Shown here: piece by piece, positions 36,175 to 45,517 of the stretch | Numbering within the stretch: the first letter of the stretch is position 1 | How the letters are laid out: every line of letters starts with the position of its first letter | Translations under genes and position numbers: made by a program | The notes under the pieces: model-generated | The model's database searches: none | What the model was told of the DNA's origin: nothing | The model's input: only the letters and a program-made list of their open reading frames with translations | Source of the DNA: Noviherbaspirillum cavernae | GTDB taxonomy: Bacteria > Pseudomonadota > Gammaproteobacteria > Burkholderiales > Burkholderiaceae_D | Direction of reading: 5' to 3' | Assembly: GCF_003590875.1 (NCBI RefSeq) | Contig: NZ_QYUN01000002.1 | Coordinates: 1,674,001-1,738,000 of the forward strand | Length of the DNA: 64,000 nt

Positions 36175-39100
36175 GCATTGCTCCCTTCGTTTTGTTTGCC
36201 GTCGTTATGCTTGTCGTCGTTATGCTTATCGTTGCACCAGTTGAGCCACATGCCGCGATAGGCGTGTTCGAGATGGCGGGTGAAGCGCGGCGCGTTCATC
36301 AGGGGGCTTGCCTGCACGCGCTGGCGCAGCCCGGCGCGGGTGCGCGCGAGGCGCGCGGGGTCGAGCGCCAGCGCGGCGGCGATCTCGAGGTAGGCGTCCT
36401 CGCTGTGCGCGACCAGCTCCGGCAGGCCGGCATTGGTCAGGATCGTCACCCCCATGCGCGCGGTGAAGTGGCCGCCGGCCAGCGTCACCAGCGGCACCCC
36501 CATCCACAGCGTGTCGAGGCTGGTGGTGCCGCCGTTGCAGGGGAAGGGGTCGAGCGCGATGTCGATCCGGTTGTACAGCGCATACTGGTTGGCGGGCGCG
36601 CGCGGCACGAGGATCTGGCGCTCGGACGGAATGCCGAGCCGCGCCAGACGCTGCTCGACCTCGGCGCGCCGGGCCGGCTCGTCGATGCCGTGGATCTCCA
36701 GCATCAGGCGCGCGTGCGGCACCCGCTGCAGCAGGCGGGCCCACAGCGCCAGCACCGGATCGGTCACCTTGGCGAAGTTGTTGAAGCAGCCGAAGGTGAC
36801 GAAACCGTTGTCCAGCGCCGGCGGATGATCGATCACGGCCGGGCTGTCGTCGTGGGCGCGGTAGCAGCAGAAGATCTCGGGCAGCCGCCACAGTTGCTCG
36901 GTGTTCAGGTGCTCGGTCATGCCGGCCGGTTCCGCATGGACGTCGGTGAGGCGGTAGTCGATGGCGGACAGGCCGGTGGTGGCGGGATAGCCGAGCCAGG
37001 TGGCCTGCACCGGCGCCGGCTTCCTGGCGAAGGCCAGCAGGCGGTTGCCGCCGGTGTGGCCGGCGAGGTCGATCAGGACGTCGATGCCGTCGGCGCGGAT
37101 GCGCGCCGCCAGCCGTTCGTCGGACAGGTGGCGGCAGGGGATCCAGTGCTCGGCCAGCGCCTGCAGGCGCTGCGTGACCGGATCCTGGCGGGTGCCGTTG
37201 TAGTAGCAGAACACCTCGACCTGCGCCTTGTCGTGCAGCGCCAGCACCGGCTCGATGAAGTAGGACACGGCATGGCGGTTGAAGTCGGGCGAGACGTAGC
37301 CGATCCGCAGGCGGCGCTGCGGATCGCGCACATTGCCGTGCGGCATCCATGCGGTCTTGAGCGGCGTCTCGAACTGCGCGCCGAAGCGCGCGTGCTCGGC
37401 ATGCATCTGCTCGGGGCTGTACGACGAGGAATACTGCATGTCCAATAACATGTTGCCGTAGGCATCGGGATAGTCCGGCTTATAGGCAAGCGCTTGCCGG
37501 TAGCAGGCGATTGCCTCGTCGGGTTCGCTCTGCTGGTGGTATGTGCGGCCGAGGTTGCAGTGGGCTTCGGCAAAGTCCGGTCTGATTCGCAGCGCCGATT
37601 GAAAACATTCCCTTGCTTCGGCAATCCGGTTTTGCTCCGTGAACGCATTGCCAAGATTGTTGTAGGCATCGGCAAAGTCCGGCTGGAGCGCAGTCGCGGT
37701 TTCATAGCAGGAAACCGCTTCGCCAAATTGCCCTTTGAGCGCGAATGCGATGCCTAGGCTGTTGTACGCCTGAACGTAATCCAGTTTGAGCGCGATCGCT
37801 TGCAGGTAGGACGATATCGCTTCGTTCAGATTTCCCTGCTCCGCATAGGCATTGCCGAGGTTGTAATGGCTGCCTGCATCGTTTGGATCGAGCGCGATCG
37901 ATTGCCGATAGCAGGTTATCGCATCGTCAAAAAGACCCTGGTCGTAGAAGGCCGTGCCCAGATTGTTGTACGCGCCGTGGCAATTCGGATCCTGAGCCAG
38001 TGCCGCCAGGTAGCTGTCAACCGCCTCGGCGATTCGACCCTGAATATGATATGCCGCACCAAGACTGTTATGGGCATCGGCGAAGCCGGGCTCGATATCG
38101 ATTGCGGCTTTGTAACTGTGCGTGGCTTCGTCCAGCTTTCCTTGCAGCCGCAATGCATTGCCGAGGTTGTTGTAAGCGATGGCAAAACGAGGGGCAAGGG
38201 CGATCGCTTTCCGGTAATGGTCAATAGCTTCCTCCAGCTTGCCCTCATCCGCGAATGCGAGGGCAATGCCATGATGCGCCGCAGCCAAATCAGGATTCAA
38301 GGCAAGCGCTCGCTGATATGACAGGATCGCCTCATCCAATTTCCCTTGATCGAGAAGGACAGTGCCCAGGTTGTAGTGGGCTTCGAACCGCATTGGATCG
38401 GCGGTGATAGCCTGCAGGTAACTCGTTGCCGCTTCGTCCAGCCTGCCTTGCTCCTTGAGCGCATTCCCCGAATTGTTGAGGGCAGCAGCATCCGCTGCGG
38501 TGACGGAAATTTCTGCTGGCACCGTATCGTTCTCGCAGCTTTCGCACCAGTTGTGCCACATGCCGCGATAGGCCTGTTCCAGATGGCGGGTGAAGCGCGG
38601 CGCATCCATCAGGGGGCTTGCCTGCACGCGCTGGCGCAGCCCGGTGCGGGTGCGCGCGAGGCGCGCGGGGTCGAGCGCCAGCGCGGCGGCGATGTCGAGG
38701 TAGGCGTCTTCGCTGTGCGCGACCAGTTCCGGCAGACCGGCATTGGTCAGGATCGTCACCCCCATGCGCGCGGTGAAGTGGCCGCCGGCCAGCGTCACCA
38801 GCGGCACCCCCATCCACAGCGTGTCGAGGCTGGTGGTGCCGCCGTTGCAGGGGAAGGGGTCGAGCGCGATGTCGATCCGGTTGTACAGCGCATACTGGTT
38901 GGCGGGCGCGCGCGGCACGAGGATCTGGCGCTCGGACGGAATGCCGAGCCGCGCCAGACGCTGCTCGACCTCGGCGCGCCGGGCCGGCTCGTCGATGCCG
39001 TGGATCTCCAGCATCAGGCGCGCGTGCGGCACCCGCTGCAGCAGGCGGGCCCACAGCGCCAGCACCGGATCGGTCACCTTGGCGAAGTTGTTGAAGCAGC

Positions 39101-40706
39101 CGAAGGTGACGAAGCCGTTGTCCAGCGCCGGCGGATGATCGATCACGGCCGGGCTGTCGTCGTGGGCGCGGTAGCAGCAGAAGATCTCGGGCAGCCACCA
39201 CAATTGCTCGGTGTTCAGGTGCTCGGTCATGCCGGCCGGTTCCGCATGGACGTCGGTGAGGCGGTAGTCGATGGCGGACAGGCCGGTGGTGGCCGGATAG
39301 CCGAGCCAGGTGGCCTGCACCGGCGCCGGCTTCCTGGCGAAGGCCAGCAGGCGGTTGCCGCCGGTGTGGCCGGCCAGATCGATCAGGATGTCGATGCCGT
39401 CGGCGCGAATGCGCGCCGCCAGCCGCTCGTCGGACAGGTGGCGGCAGGGGATCCAGTGCTCGGCCAGCGCCTGCAGGCGCTGCGTGACCGGATCCTGGCG
39501 GGTGCCGTTGTAGTAGCAGAACACCTCGACCTGCGCCTTGTCGTGCAGCGCCAGCACCGGCTCGATGAAGTAGGACACGGCATGGCGGTTGAAGTCGGGC
39601 GAGACGTAGCCGATCCGCAGGCGGCGCTGCGGATCGCGCACATTGCCGTGCGGCATCCATGAGGATTTCAGCGGCGTCTCGAACTGCGCGCCGAAGCGCA
39701 CGTGCTCGGCATGCATCTGCTCGGGGCTGTATGACGAGGAATACTGCAGTTCGAGCAGCAAGGCATTGTGGGCAGGCGCGAATCCGGGGTTCCGGGCGAG
39801 CGCCTGGCGGTAATAGGCGATGGCTTCGTCGGGCTTGCCCTTGCCATGCAATGCGGTTCCCAGATTGTTGTATGCGGCCTCGAAATTCGGGTTCAGACCA
39901 AGTGCGGTCTGGTAGCAGGCGATGGCTTCGTCCAGGTTGCCCAGCAGGGTGTGCGTGATTCCCAGGTCGTTGTGGGCATCCACAAAATCCGGTCGCAGTA
40001 CCAGCGCTCTTTTATAGCTCGCCATCGCCTCATCCAATCTGCCTTGATTGCGCAGCGCACATCCCAGATTGTGATGCGCAGCGAAGAATCCCGGATCGAG
40101 GGTTACGGCATTCTGGAAACTGGCTAGAGCATGCTCTAGCTGTCCAGCGTTCGAAAGCGCGATTCCGATGTCATTGTGCGCCCCGGCAAATTTCGGTTTG
40201 AGCGTGATGGCGTTTTGAAAGCAGGCTATCGCCTGATCGGTGTCGCCTCGCGATGTGTAAAGCACACCCAGATTGGCATATGCCTCGGCAAAGCGGGGAT
40301 CGATCGCAATGGCTTGCTGATAGCAGGCTTCCGCATCCTGCATGCGGCCGCAGTCCTTGAATGCATTGCCCAGATTGTTTTGCGCGAGTGCATTTCCCGG
40401 TGAATGGGACAGCAGCTCCTGATAGGCAGAGATGACGTCATTGACCCGATTCAACTCGCGATAAACCGGCTCGAGCGCGAAATAATAATTGGCATTGGAT
40501 GGTTTGAACTTGATCGCCTGCCGGATCAGTTCAATCGCCTCGTCATGCTTCCTCAATTGATGCGCGATGACGCCGCGCAGATGCAGCGCATCGGGATTGC
40601 GCGGCATTTTCCTGTAGAGCGCTTCCGCCTGCTGCAGACGGCCAGCCCGATGGTGCTGCAGAGCAGTTTCGATATCCGATGACGTGTGGCTTCGCTGGTG
40701 TTTCAT
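36171..40706 (-). CDS. Double-module TPR/GT41 (SPINDLY/OGT-like) glycosyltransferase
   Basis: A 1,511-aa protein with two complete glycosyltransferase modules in one chain: TPR array (about 1-315), GT41 catalytic region (~320-720), second TPR array (~735-1085), second catalytic region (~1090-1490), and a charged repetitive tail (KHNDDKHNDGKQNEG). Both catalytic parts show GYVSPDFNRHAVSYF, LIDLAGHTGGNRL, APVQATWLGYPATTG and DPFPCNGGTTSLDTLWMGVP, the features of bacterial O-GlcNAc-transferase-like enzymes. Such enzymes glycosylate Ser/Thr of proteins. Start at 40706 is the first Met with similarity to the neighbouring gene's N-terminus; the ribosome site is weak. One open frame throughout, so it is not an assembly of two genes with a stop. 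Confidence 0.88.
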   Translation of the reverse strand: MKHQRSHTSSDIETALQHHRAGRLQQAEALYRKMPRNPDALHLRGVIAHQLRKHDEAIELIRQAIKFKPSNANYYFALEPVYRELNRVNDVISAYQELLSHSPGNALAQNNLGNAFKDCGRMQDAEACYQQAIAIDPRFAEAYANLGVLYTSRGDTDQAIACFQNAITLKPKFAGAHNDIGIALSNAGQLEHALASFQNAVTLDPGFFAAHHNLGCALRNQGRLDEAMASYKRALVLRPDFVDAHNDLGITHTLLGNLDEAIACYQTALGLNPNFEAAYNNLGTALHGKGKPDEAIAYYRQALARNPGFAPAHNALLLELQYSSSYSPEQMHAEHVRFGAQFETPLKSSWMPHGNVRDPQRRLRIGYVSPDFNRHAVSYFIEPVLALHDKAQVEVFCYYNGTRQDPVTQRLQALAEHWIPCRHLSDERLAARIRADGIDILIDLAGHTGGNRLLAFARKPAPVQATWLGYPATTGLSAIDYRLTDVHAEPAGMTEHLNTEQLWWLPEIFCCYRAHDDSPAVIDHPPALDNGFVTFGCFNNFAKVTDPVLALWARLLQRVPHARLMLEIHGIDEPARRAEVEQRLARLGIPSERQILVPRAPANQYALYNRIDIALDPFPCNGGTTSLDTLWMGVPLVTLAGGHFTARMGVTILTNAGLPELVAHSEDAYLDIAAALALDPARLARTRTGLRQRVQASPLMDAPRFTRHLEQAYRGMWHNWCESCENDTVPAEISVTAADAAALNNSGNALKEQGRLDEAATSYLQAITADPMRFEAHYNLGTVLLDQGKLDEAILSYQRALALNPDLAAAHHGIALAFADEGKLEEAIDHYRKAIALAPRFAIAYNNLGNALRLQGKLDEATHSYKAAIDIEPGFADAHNSLGAAYHIQGRIAEAVDSYLAALAQDPNCHGAYNNLGTAFYDQGLFDDAITCYRQSIALDPNDAGSHYNLGNAYAEQGNLNEAISSYLQAIALKLDYVQAYNSLGIAFALKGQFGEAVSCYETATALQPDFADAYNNLGNAFTEQNRIAEARECFQSALRIRPDFAEAHCNLGRTYHQQSEPDEAIACYRQALAYKPDYPDAYGNMLLDMQYSSSYSPEQMHAEHARFGAQFETPLKTAWMPHGNVRDPQRRLRIGYVSPDFNRHAVSYFIEPVLALHDKAQVEVFCYYNGTRQDPVTQRLQALAEHWIPCRHLSDERLAARIRADGIDVLIDLAGHTGGNRLLAFARKPAPVQATWLGYPATTGLSAIDYRLTDVHAEPAGMTEHLNTEQLWRLPEIFCCYRAHDDSPAVIDHPPALDNGFVTFGCFNNFAKVTDPVLALWARLLQRVPHARLMLEIHGIDEPARRAEVEQRLARLGIPSERQILVPRAPANQYALYNRIDIALDPFPCNGGTTSLDTLWMGVPLVTLAGGHFTARMGVTILTNAGLPELVAHSEDAYLEIAAALALDPARLARTRAGLRQRVQASPLMNAPRFTRHLEHAYRGMWLNWCNDKHNDDKHNDGKQNEGSNA
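36235..37437. repeat. GT41 catalytic cassette, copy A
   Basis: A ~1.2-kb DNA repeat matching copies B (38545-39747, offset 2310) and C. Copy A is the most divergent: its protein differs at only a handful of positions (for example TAW for SSW, DVLID for DILID, WRLPE for WWLPE). Confidence 0.9.
38539..39747. repeat. GT41 catalytic cassette, copy B
   Basis: A ~1.2-kb repeat. Against copy C, identity begins at CTTTCGCACCAG (38539 matching 40775) and ends abruptly near 39716/41952; I see about three amino-acid differences in that span. Against copy A, the match runs on to about 39747. Confidence 0.92.
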
Positions 40707-40731
40707 AAGCAGATGGCAGGCGCTGTGGTTT

Positions 40732-43554
40732 TCATTGGAATGCCGGGGATCCTTCAATTGCCGCTGTTTGTTTGCTTTCGCACCAGTTGTGCCACATGCC
40801 GCGATAGGCCTGTTCCAGATGGCGGGTGAAGCGCGGCGCATCCATCAGGGGGCTTGCCTGCACGCGCTGGCGCAGCCCGGCGCGGGTGCGCGCGAGGCGC
40901 GCGGGGTCGAGCGCCAGCGCGGCGGCGATGTCGAGGTAGGCGTCTTCGCTGTGCGCGACCAGTTCCGGCAGGCCGGCATTGGCCAGGATCGTCACCCCCA
41001 TGCGCGCGGTGAAGTGGCCGCCGGCCAGCGTCACCAGCGGCACCCCCATCCACAGCGTGTCGAGGCTGGTGGTGCCGCCGTTGCAGGGGAAGGGGTCGAG
41101 CGCGATGTCGATCCGGTTGTACAGCGCATACTGGTTGGCGGGCGCGCGCGGCACGAGGATCTGGCGCTCGGACGGAATGCCGAGCCGCGCCAGACGCTGC
41201 TCGACCTCGGCGCGCCGGGCCGGCTCGTCGATGCCGTGGATCTCCAGCATCAGGCGCGCGTGCGGCACCCGCTGCAGCAGGCGGGCCCACAGCGCCAGCA
41301 CCGGATCGGTCACCTTGGCGAAGTTGTTGAAGCAGCCGAAGGTGACGAAGCCGTTGTCCAGCGCCGGCGGATGATCGATCACGGCCGGGCTGTCGTCGTG
41401 GGCGCGGTAGCAGCAGAAGATCTCGGGCAGCCACCACAATTGCTCGGTGTTCAGGTGCTCGGTCATGCCGGCCGGTTCCGCATGGACGTCGGTGAGGCGG
41501 TAGTCGATGGCGGACAGGCCGGTGGTGGCCGGATAGCCGAGCCAGGTGGCCTGCACCGGCGCCGGCTTCCTGGCGAAGGCCAGCAGGCGGTTGCCGCCGG
41601 TGTGGCCGGCCAGATCGATCAGGATGTCGATGCCGTCGGCGCGAATGCGCGCCGCCAGCCGCTCGTCGGACAGGTGCCGGCAGGGGATCCAGTGCTCGGC
41701 CAGCGCCTGCAGGCGCTGCGTGACCGGATCCTGTCTGGTGCCGTTGTAGTAGCAGAACACCTCGACCTGCGCCTTGTCGTGCAGCGCCAGCACCGGCTCG
41801 ATGAAGTAGGACACGGCATGGCGGTTGAAGTCGGGCGAGACGTAGCCGATCCGCAGGCGGCGCTGCGGATCGCGCACATTGCCGTGCGGCATCCATGAGG
41901 ATTTCAGCGGCGTCTCGAACTGCGCGCCGAAGCGCGCGTGCTCGGCATGCACATCTTCCGGGGCGTAGTCAGCCGAGTACTGCATCGCAAACAGGATGTT
42001 GCTGTGCGCCGTAGTGAACTCGGCGTCGAGGCCCAAGGCTTGCCGATACCATTCGATCGCCTCGTCAGGCTTGCCGCGTCCGTGCAGGGCGAGGCCGAGA
42101 TTGCTATAGGCGCTCACCAGTGCCGGGTTTGCCGCAATCGCCTTTTCGTAGCAATCGATTGCTCGGTCGAGCTTGCCCTCGTTGCTGAAGCAGCCGCCCA
42201 GGTTGTTATGTGCGTCGGCAAAGTCCGGCTTGAGAATGATCGCGGTTTCGTGGCAGGTGATGGCCTCCGCCAGATTGCCGGCATCCGCGAATGCAAGCCC
42301 CAGCCCGTTGTGGGCTTCGGCAAAATCGGGCTTGTATCCGAGCGCCGTCAGGTAGCGGTTGACCGCGTCGCTTATCCGGCCTTCGCCGCGGAATACGTTC
42401 CCCATGTTGTAATGCCCCTCGACGGAATCAGGCATCAGTTCGAGACATTTCGTAAAACAGTACGCCGCCTCTTCCAGCATGCCTTCGTCGGTGAACAGCA
42501 TCCCGAGATTATTGTGTGCTTCCGCGAGATCGGGTTGCAATGCGAGTGCGGATTGATAGAAGTGGATCGCCTCGACTTTCCTGCCCAGGTTCTGCAGCAC
42601 GACGCCGAGGTTGTAGTGCGCCTCGAAGAAATCCGGATTGACGGCGAGGGCGTTCTGGTAGCACGTCACTGCCTCGTTCAGTCGATTCTGGTCCTTGAGC
42701 ACGTTGCCGAGATTGCTATGCGCTTCGGCATAGTCAGGAACGATGGTCAGTGCTTGCCGGTAGCAGGCGGCAGCCTCGTCCAGGCTGTCTTGCTGCTTGA
42801 AGATCGCGCCCAGATTGTTGTGCACCTGAGCGAAATCCGGCTTGAGCGCCAGCGCCGCAGAGTAGCTCGCGATGGCATCGTCGAGTCTGCCTTGCTCCTG
42901 TCGCACGCTTCCCAGGCTGGTGTGCGCGACGACGAAATCGGGCTTGAGTTCGATGGCTTTTCCATAGGCGGCCGCAGCATCGTCCATATTGCCCAGTTTT
43001 CTCAGCGAGATTCCCGTGTTCGCATACGCCGCGGCATACGCCGGATCGCATGCAAGCGCTTGGCGGTAGGAAATGATGGCGTCGTCATGCCGGCCTTGAT
43101 CCGCGTACACGACGCCCAGGTTGTTGTGCGCTTCGGCGAAATCGGCGTTGAGCGCAATGGCCTGGCGATAGCAGACTGCCGCTTCATCCAGATTGCCCTG
43201 ATCCTTGAGCGCATTGCCCAGCCTGTTGTGGGCCAGTGCGTTGCCCGGTGCGCGTATCAGCAACGTCCGATAGCAGGCCGTAACCTCGTCAAGTCTGTTC
43301 AACGCACGCAAAGCCATGTCGAGCGAAAAATAGTAGGCCGCATTGGACGGATGCGCCTGCAGGGCCTTGCCGATCAGTTCGACCGCTTCTTCGTTCCGGT
43401 TCAACTGATGTGCGATCACGCCGCGCAGATGCAGCGCATCCGCGTTGTGCGGCATTTTTCTGTAGAGCGCTTCCGCTTCCTGCAGTCTGCCCGCACGATG
43501 GAGGTGCAGGGCGCTTTCAAGGTCGGCGAGCTTGTTGCTGCGTTGCTGTTTCAT
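40732..43554 (-). CDS. TPR/GT41 (SPINDLY/OGT-like) glycosyltransferase
   Basis: A 940-aa protein with about fourteen 34-residue TPRs (to ~residue 530) and one GT41 catalytic region (~534-926). The catalytic part is almost the same, in protein and DNA, as both catalytic parts of the next gene, while the TPRs differ. Key motifs: GYVSPDFNRHAVSYF, DLAGHTGGNRLLAF and CNGGTTSLDTLWMG. The start at 43554 (MKQQRSNKLADLESAL) aligns with the N-terminus of the next protein. It lies 31 bp after the GGDEF gene. Flagellin is the best guess for a substrate; not shown. Confidence 0.9.
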   Translation of the reverse strand: MKQQRSNKLADLESALHLHRAGRLQEAEALYRKMPHNADALHLRGVIAHQLNRNEEAVELIGKALQAHPSNAAYYFSLDMALRALNRLDEVTACYRTLLIRAPGNALAHNRLGNALKDQGNLDEAAVCYRQAIALNADFAEAHNNLGVVYADQGRHDDAIISYRQALACDPAYAAAYANTGISLRKLGNMDDAAAAYGKAIELKPDFVVAHTSLGSVRQEQGRLDDAIASYSAALALKPDFAQVHNNLGAIFKQQDSLDEAAACYRQALTIVPDYAEAHSNLGNVLKDQNRLNEAVTCYQNALAVNPDFFEAHYNLGVVLQNLGRKVEAIHFYQSALALQPDLAEAHNNLGMLFTDEGMLEEAAYCFTKCLELMPDSVEGHYNMGNVFRGEGRISDAVNRYLTALGYKPDFAEAHNGLGLAFADAGNLAEAITCHETAIILKPDFADAHNNLGGCFSNEGKLDRAIDCYEKAIAANPALVSAYSNLGLALHGRGKPDEAIEWYRQALGLDAEFTTAHSNILFAMQYSADYAPEDVHAEHARFGAQFETPLKSSWMPHGNVRDPQRRLRIGYVSPDFNRHAVSYFIEPVLALHDKAQVEVFCYYNGTRQDPVTQRLQALAEHWIPCRHLSDERLAARIRADGIDILIDLAGHTGGNRLLAFARKPAPVQATWLGYPATTGLSAIDYRLTDVHAEPAGMTEHLNTEQLWWLPEIFCCYRAHDDSPAVIDHPPALDNGFVTFGCFNNFAKVTDPVLALWARLLQRVPHARLMLEIHGIDEPARRAEVEQRLARLGIPSERQILVPRAPANQYALYNRIDIALDPFPCNGGTTSLDTLWMGVPLVTLAGGHFTARMGVTILANAGLPELVAHSEDAYLDIAAALALDPARLARTRAGLRQRVQASPLMDAPRFTRHLEQAYRGMWHNWCESKQTAAIEGSPAFQ
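40775..41952. repeat. GT41 catalytic cassette, copy C
   Basis: A ~1.18-kb repeat, almost identical to copy B (offset 2236), forming the catalytic region of the single-module glycosyltransferase. Flanking TPR-coding DNA is not similarly conserved. Confidence 0.92.
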
Positions 43555-43585
43555 CGATGATCTTTCGGTTCTTGCGGCACGCCGC

Positions 43586-45346
43586 TCAGTCCGCATTGAC
43601 GACGCGGTTCTTGCCGGCCTTCTTGGCCTTGTACAGCGCCTCGTCCGCGCGCTTGATCAATTCCACCTGTTCTTCCCCGCTCCGGTACATTGCCGCGCCG
43701 GCGCTGAAGGTGATCAGCAGCCGCTCGTGGTTGTGCATGAAGATGCGCTTGGTCAGCTCGCGCTGCACGCGCGTCACCGTCTGCGAGGCTGCCTCCAGCG
43801 ACGTGTCGGGCAGCACGATCATGAATTCCTCGCCGCCGAACCGCGCGATCACATCCATGGAGCGCAGCGTATCCTTGACCACGCGCACGAGGTGGATCAG
43901 GGCCTCGTCGCCGGTACTGTGGCCATATGTGTCGTTGAGTTTCTTGAAATCGTCGACGTCAAGCATCGCGATGCACAGCGACGAATTGCGCCGCTGTGCG
44001 CGCGCCATTTCGCGCTCCAGCACTTCGTCGAGTCCGCGTCGGTTCAGGCTGCCGGTCAGCTGGTCTTCGCGCACCAGCTCGCTCATTTGCACCAGTTGCG
44101 ACTCCAGTTCCTGGATGCGCGTCTCCGCGCCGTGCACCTCGTTGCGCGCCGCCAGCACGTCGTCGTGTGAGCGCAGCGCCTCGATATGCGCCGTGCGCGT
44201 GTCGCGCGTGATGTCTTCGAGCAACTGGTTCAGTTCGGGAACGCCTTTCGCCGCGCTGATCTTCTGCGAATACGCCTCGATCTTCCGGTGATAGTCGCCG
44301 GTACTAGTCGCGACCGCACCAAGGCGGTCGATCGCGGTCAGCATCATGTCCCTGACGCGCGTTTTCGCCTCCGCAAGGCTGTGCTTGAGCATGCTTTGCT
44401 TGTAGATAACTTCCTTCAGGCTGCGCGTGGCGTCCATCAGTGTCGCGTAGTTGATCGGGCCCGACAGCACCTCCTGCACGTTGGTGATCTGCCCGCTCAA
44501 CCACGAATCGTCTTCCAGCAGCTCGCCGATGTTCTCGATCAGCAGCCTGAACAGGCGCAGCAGCAGTTCGCGCTCTTCGGCGATGTCGCCGCTTCTCATC
44601 TCGACCCGGAAGCAGAACTGCTTGAGGCGCGGCTCGATTTCCGACAAGGCCTGGCGCGTACGCGCCATGTTGATGTCCGTGGCCAGCGATTCCGATTCCT
44701 TCGTGAGTTCCGGAGAACCCTGCAGCAGCGAAGTCACGGCAAAGTTGAGGGTGCGCGCCAGCATCTCGCGCAGCATCCGCGCAACGTTGCCGTCGATGAC
44801 GGGCGCGGTGCCCGCATCGACCAGGCTTGCCGGTTCGCGCTCTTCTGCCGGCGCGATGTCATCGACCAGCGGTATCGGCATTCTTTGGACCGGTGCGGGC
44901 GTGACGTCATCGACCAGCGGTATTGAATTTGTCCGTGCCGGCTGCTCCTTGGCGGCCGGGGCAGGCTTCAGGTGTTTGTCGGCCAGTTGCTGCAAATGCC
45001 TGCCGTAGCCATGCCAGTCACGTGTCTGCGCATTCTCGGCCATCCGCGTGGCATATCCCGCGATGTCGCCGCTTGCGCCGGCCAGATTGGCGGCAAACTC
45101 GGTCAATACCCGCTCGGCCGGGGATGGTTCGCGGATACCTGCGACCTCGTCGTAAACGTCCCGGTACGCTTCGGGCGTCGGCGCGATGCGGCGAACGGCA
45201 AGACGGCGAAACGCTTCGCGCGCAATGTCGGCGGGACTTTGCTGCGCGGCGGAGTCTGACGATCCTGGTCTTGTCGGTTTTTCTTGCATGGCGGGCGTTT
45301 GCGGCCTGTGATGTGCGGCCCGTGAATCGGGCATGTTGCCGGCCAT
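43586..45346 (-). CDS. GGDEF diguanylate cyclase
   Basis: A 586-aa cytoplasmic protein. A long N-terminal helical region (residues ~35-420) with no membrane segment precedes a C-terminal GGDEF domain. The active-site motif is GGEEF and an RxxD inhibitory site (RSMD) stands five residues before it, so synthesis of c-di-GMP with product inhibition is likely. ATGs at 45334 and 45289 are alternative starts. A PilZ/YcgR receptor is encoded beside the flagellar genes. It lies directly upstream of the glycosyltransferase operon. Confidence 0.92.
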   Translation of the reverse strand: MAGNMPDSRAAHHRPQTPAMQEKPTRPGSSDSAAQQSPADIAREAFRRLAVRRIAPTPEAYRDVYDEVAGIREPSPAERVLTEFAANLAGASGDIAGYATRMAENAQTRDWHGYGRHLQQLADKHLKPAPAAKEQPARTNSIPLVDDVTPAPVQRMPIPLVDDIAPAEEREPASLVDAGTAPVIDGNVARMLREMLARTLNFAVTSLLQGSPELTKESESLATDINMARTRQALSEIEPRLKQFCFRVEMRSGDIAEERELLLRLFRLLIENIGELLEDDSWLSGQITNVQEVLSGPINYATLMDATRSLKEVIYKQSMLKHSLAEAKTRVRDMMLTAIDRLGAVATSTGDYHRKIEAYSQKISAAKGVPELNQLLEDITRDTRTAHIEALRSHDDVLAARNEVHGAETRIQELESQLVQMSELVREDQLTGSLNRRGLDEVLEREMARAQRRNSSLCIAMLDVDDFKKLNDTYGHSTGDEALIHLVRVVKDTLRSMDVIARFGGEEFMIVLPDTSLEAASQTVTRVQRELTKRIFMHNHERLLITFSAGAAMYRSGEEQVELIKRADEALYKAKKAGKNRVVNAD

Positions 45347-45517
45347 GATAAGGCTTCGGCTGCGCCGCCAACCGAGGGATTAGCAGCAGAAAGCGTCGCT
45401 ACTTCGGGGTTTTAGGGGGCCAGCCTGTGCGGGCATGCGTGGGCATACGACACCCGCCGGCTGCCGTCGCAACGGGTGCAACAGGGGGCTCACCGGCATC
45501 TCGTCGAATTTCGCTTG

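Noticed and set aside
36192..43560. Long plus-strand open frames (400-540 aa) across the glycosyltransferase genes
   Set aside because: They are antisense shadows of the GC-rich TPR/GT41 genes; their sequences are repetitive Gly/Arg/Val/His-rich and match no family, while the minus strand shows full motif sets.
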